In this document: piece by piece, positions 6,501 through 7,594 of the stretch
Layout: the number at the start of each line of letters is the position of its first letter
Position numbering within the stretch: position 1 is the first letter of the stretch
Assembly (NCBI GenBank): GCA_031384695.1
Contig: JANNAV010000074.1
Location: 1 to 7,594 of the forward strand
Reading direction: 5' to 3'
DNA from: JANNAV01 sp031384695
GTDB lineage: Bacteria > Pseudomonadota > Alphaproteobacteria > Rhodobacterales > Rhodobacteraceae
Length of the DNA stretch: 7,594 nucleotides
Notes under the pieces: generated by a model
The model's input: only the letters and a program-made list of their open reading frames with translations
Told to the model about the DNA's origin: nothing
The model's database searches: none
Position numbers and translations under genes: made by a program

Positions 6501-7202
6501 TCAATCCGGCTGCAACATATACCCCTCGCCGCGCACCGTCTGCAAATAGCGCGGCTGCTTCGGATCGGCCTCGATCTTGCGGCGCAGCCGGGTGATCTGC
6601 ACATCCACGGCGCGCTCCTGCCCGCCGCCATCGCTTTCGGCCACCTCGCCCACCAGCCGATCCCGGCTGAGCGCCGCACCGGGGGCCTGCGCGAACATCC
6701 GCATCAGCCCGGCCTCCGTCGCCGTCAGCCGGATCAGATCGGCGCCGCGCCACAACTCGCCCCGGTCCATGTCATAGCGCACCGGCCCCATATGCAGCAC
6801 CTTCGGCACCGAAGCCTCGGACTTCACCACCGGCACCCGGCGCAGGATGGCGTTGATCCGCAGCAACAATTCCTTCGGCTCGAACGGCTTGACCAGATAA
6901 TCATCCGCCCCCGCCTCGAACCCCTCGATCCGGTTGGCAGCCTCGCCCTTGGCCGTCAGCAGCAGGATCGGCAGTGCCATGCTTTGGCGCAAATGCCGGG
7001 TCAGCGCGATGCCGTCCTCGCCCGGCATCATCACATCCAAGACCAGCATGTCGAACTCCAGCCCCGTAAGGATCCGCCGCGCATGCGCCGCATCGCGGGC
7101 CACCGTCACCAGAAAACCGTGCCGGATCAGGAACTTCTGCAACAAGCCGCGAATGCGCTCGTCATCATCCACCACCAAAAGATGCGCCTGCACCTCGCTC
7201 AT
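6501..7202 (-). CDS. petR: OmpR-family response regulator, PetR-like
   Basis: Product of 233 residues. Receiver domain at about 7-122: acidic pocket Asp12/Asp13 in VVDDDE, phospho-acceptor Asp56 in LVLDVMMPGEDG, Thr83 in LLTAKGE, and Lys105 in YLVKPFEPKELLLR. The C-terminal winged-helix DNA-binding domain (about 137-231) ends with VDVQITRLRRKIE and the YLQTVRGEGYML hairpin of the OmpR type. No histidine kinase is beside it. The partner is instead a MarR-type gene, an arrangement that matches petP-petR of Rhodobacter capsulatus, where the pair is known from established work to be needed for cytochrome bc1 (petABC) expression. The ATG overlaps the petP stop by four bases (ATGA), with AAGGAG (7216-7211) 8 bases upstream. 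All receiver residues needed for phosphorylation are kept. The petR name rests on family and context. The cognate kinase, if any, is elsewhere. Confidence 0.9.
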   Translation of the reverse strand: MSEVQAHLLVVDDDERIRGLLQKFLIRHGFLVTVARDAAHARRILTGLEFDMLVLDVMMPGEDGIALTRHLRQSMALPILLLTAKGEAANRIEGFEAGADDYLVKPFEPKELLLRINAILRRVPVVKSEASVPKVLHMGPVRYDMDRGELWRGADLIRLTATEAGLMRMFAQAPGAALSRDRLVGEVAESDGGGQERAVDVQITRLRRKIEADPKQPRYLQTVRGEGYMLQPD

Positions 7203-7594
7203 TTGCCGCTCTCCTTCAGGCCTTGATACTGCCTGCGCATCTCCGGGTCCATCATCGCCTCCAGCACGGTGCGAAACCCCTGCACCGCCTGCGGCCCCGC
7301 CGCCCGGTACGCCGCCCGCATCCGCGCCCGCTGCGCATCCGACAAGGCCCGCTCCAGCGCACTCCCCTTCTCGGTCAGATACAAATGCCGCTCGCGCCGG
7401 TCCTTCTTGCCCACCCGCGCCTCGACCAGCCCGTCTTCGAACAACGTCCGCAACACCCGGTTCAGCGATTGCTTGGTCACCCCCAGCACCGCCAGCAAAT
7501 GCGACACCGTAGCGCCGGGAGAGCGGTTGATGAAATGCACCGCCCGGTGATGGGCGCGGCCATAATCCATCCCGTCCAAAATCCGGTCGGGGTC
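7199..7594 (-). CDS. petP: MarR-family transcriptional regulator, PetP-like (5' end outside the window)
   Basis: The frame is open to the window edge, giving 131 visible residues beginning DPDRI and ending ESGK. MarR proteins are usually 140-170 residues, so roughly 20-35 N-terminal residues are missing. A TTG at 7579 is in frame but has no sign of being the true start, because the reading frame and sequence continue upstream. Seen: a winged helix-turn-helix with GATVSHLLAVLGVTKQSLNR as helix and recognition helix, then the wing in RVGKKDRRERHLYLTEKG, and a C-terminal helical dimerisation part. It should act as a dimer on DNA. It overlaps petR by four bases. In Rhodobacter the matching pair is required for cytochrome bc1 gene expression. 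The ligand, if any, is unknown. Confidence 0.87.
   Translation of the reverse strand, partial: DPDRILDGMDYGRAHHRAVHFINRSPGATVSHLLAVLGVTKQSLNRVLRTLFEDGLVEARVGKKDRRERHLYLTEKGSALERALSDAQRARMRAAYRAAGPQAVQGFRTVLEAMMDPEMRRQYQGLKESGK

Noticed and set aside
5413..6595. Two overlapping + strand frames, Pro- and Arg-rich, opposite the deacetylase gene
   Set aside because: Low-complexity antisense of a GC-rich gene with intact zinc-site motifs; neither resembles a known protein.
1..7594. CRISPR arrays, tRNA or rRNA genes, insertion sequences
   Set aside because: No regularly spaced repeats, cloverleaf-like sequence or transposase motifs were seen. Nearly the whole window is filled by eight protein genes.

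Overview
The window reads as an ordinary chromosomal segment of an alphaproteobacterium of the Rhodobacter/Paracoccus type (Rhodobacterales). The evidence is the high-GC coding sequence, the petP-petR pair known from Rhodobacter, and the run of histone-deacetylase-family gene, xseB, ispA and dxs, an order I recall from that group. All eight genes are on the minus strand, so the direction of transcription is from high to low coordinates. The + strand shows long open frames, but these are antisense shadows of GC-rich genes.

In transcription order: a MarR-family regulator (petP, cut by the window edge), an OmpR-type response regulator (petR), a zinc deacetylase of the histone deacetylase/acetoin-utilisation family, the small subunit of exodeoxyribonuclease VII (xseB), a farnesyl-type prenyl diphosphate synthase (ispA, GTG start), 1-deoxy-D-xylulose-5-phosphate synthase (dxs), a Mrr-type type IV restriction endonuclease, then a 104-base gap and a membrane-anchored class III adenylate cyclase. 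A perfect 10-bp hairpin lies after the cyclase and probably ends the unit.

The first seven genes are packed head to tail: ATGA overlaps (petP/petR and deacetylase/xseB), a 1-base overlap (xseB/ispA) and gaps of 16, 13 and 3 bases. This suggests one polycistronic unit that joins the regulators tied in Rhodobacter to cytochrome bc1 expression with the first enzyme of the MEP pathway and the synthase that makes farnesyl diphosphate for quinones, and in phototrophs for carotenoids.

No wholly new system is visible. The part most worth a second look is the mrr gene: a defence gene attached 3 bases behind dxs, with a clearly lower GC content in its 5' half and no good ribosome binding site of its own, so it looks like an acquired passenger translated by coupling to a housekeeping gene. 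The gap before the cyclase holds two short inverted repeats about three helical turns apart that could be operators. The cyclase itself has a Lys where class III enzymes usually have the transition-state Arg.
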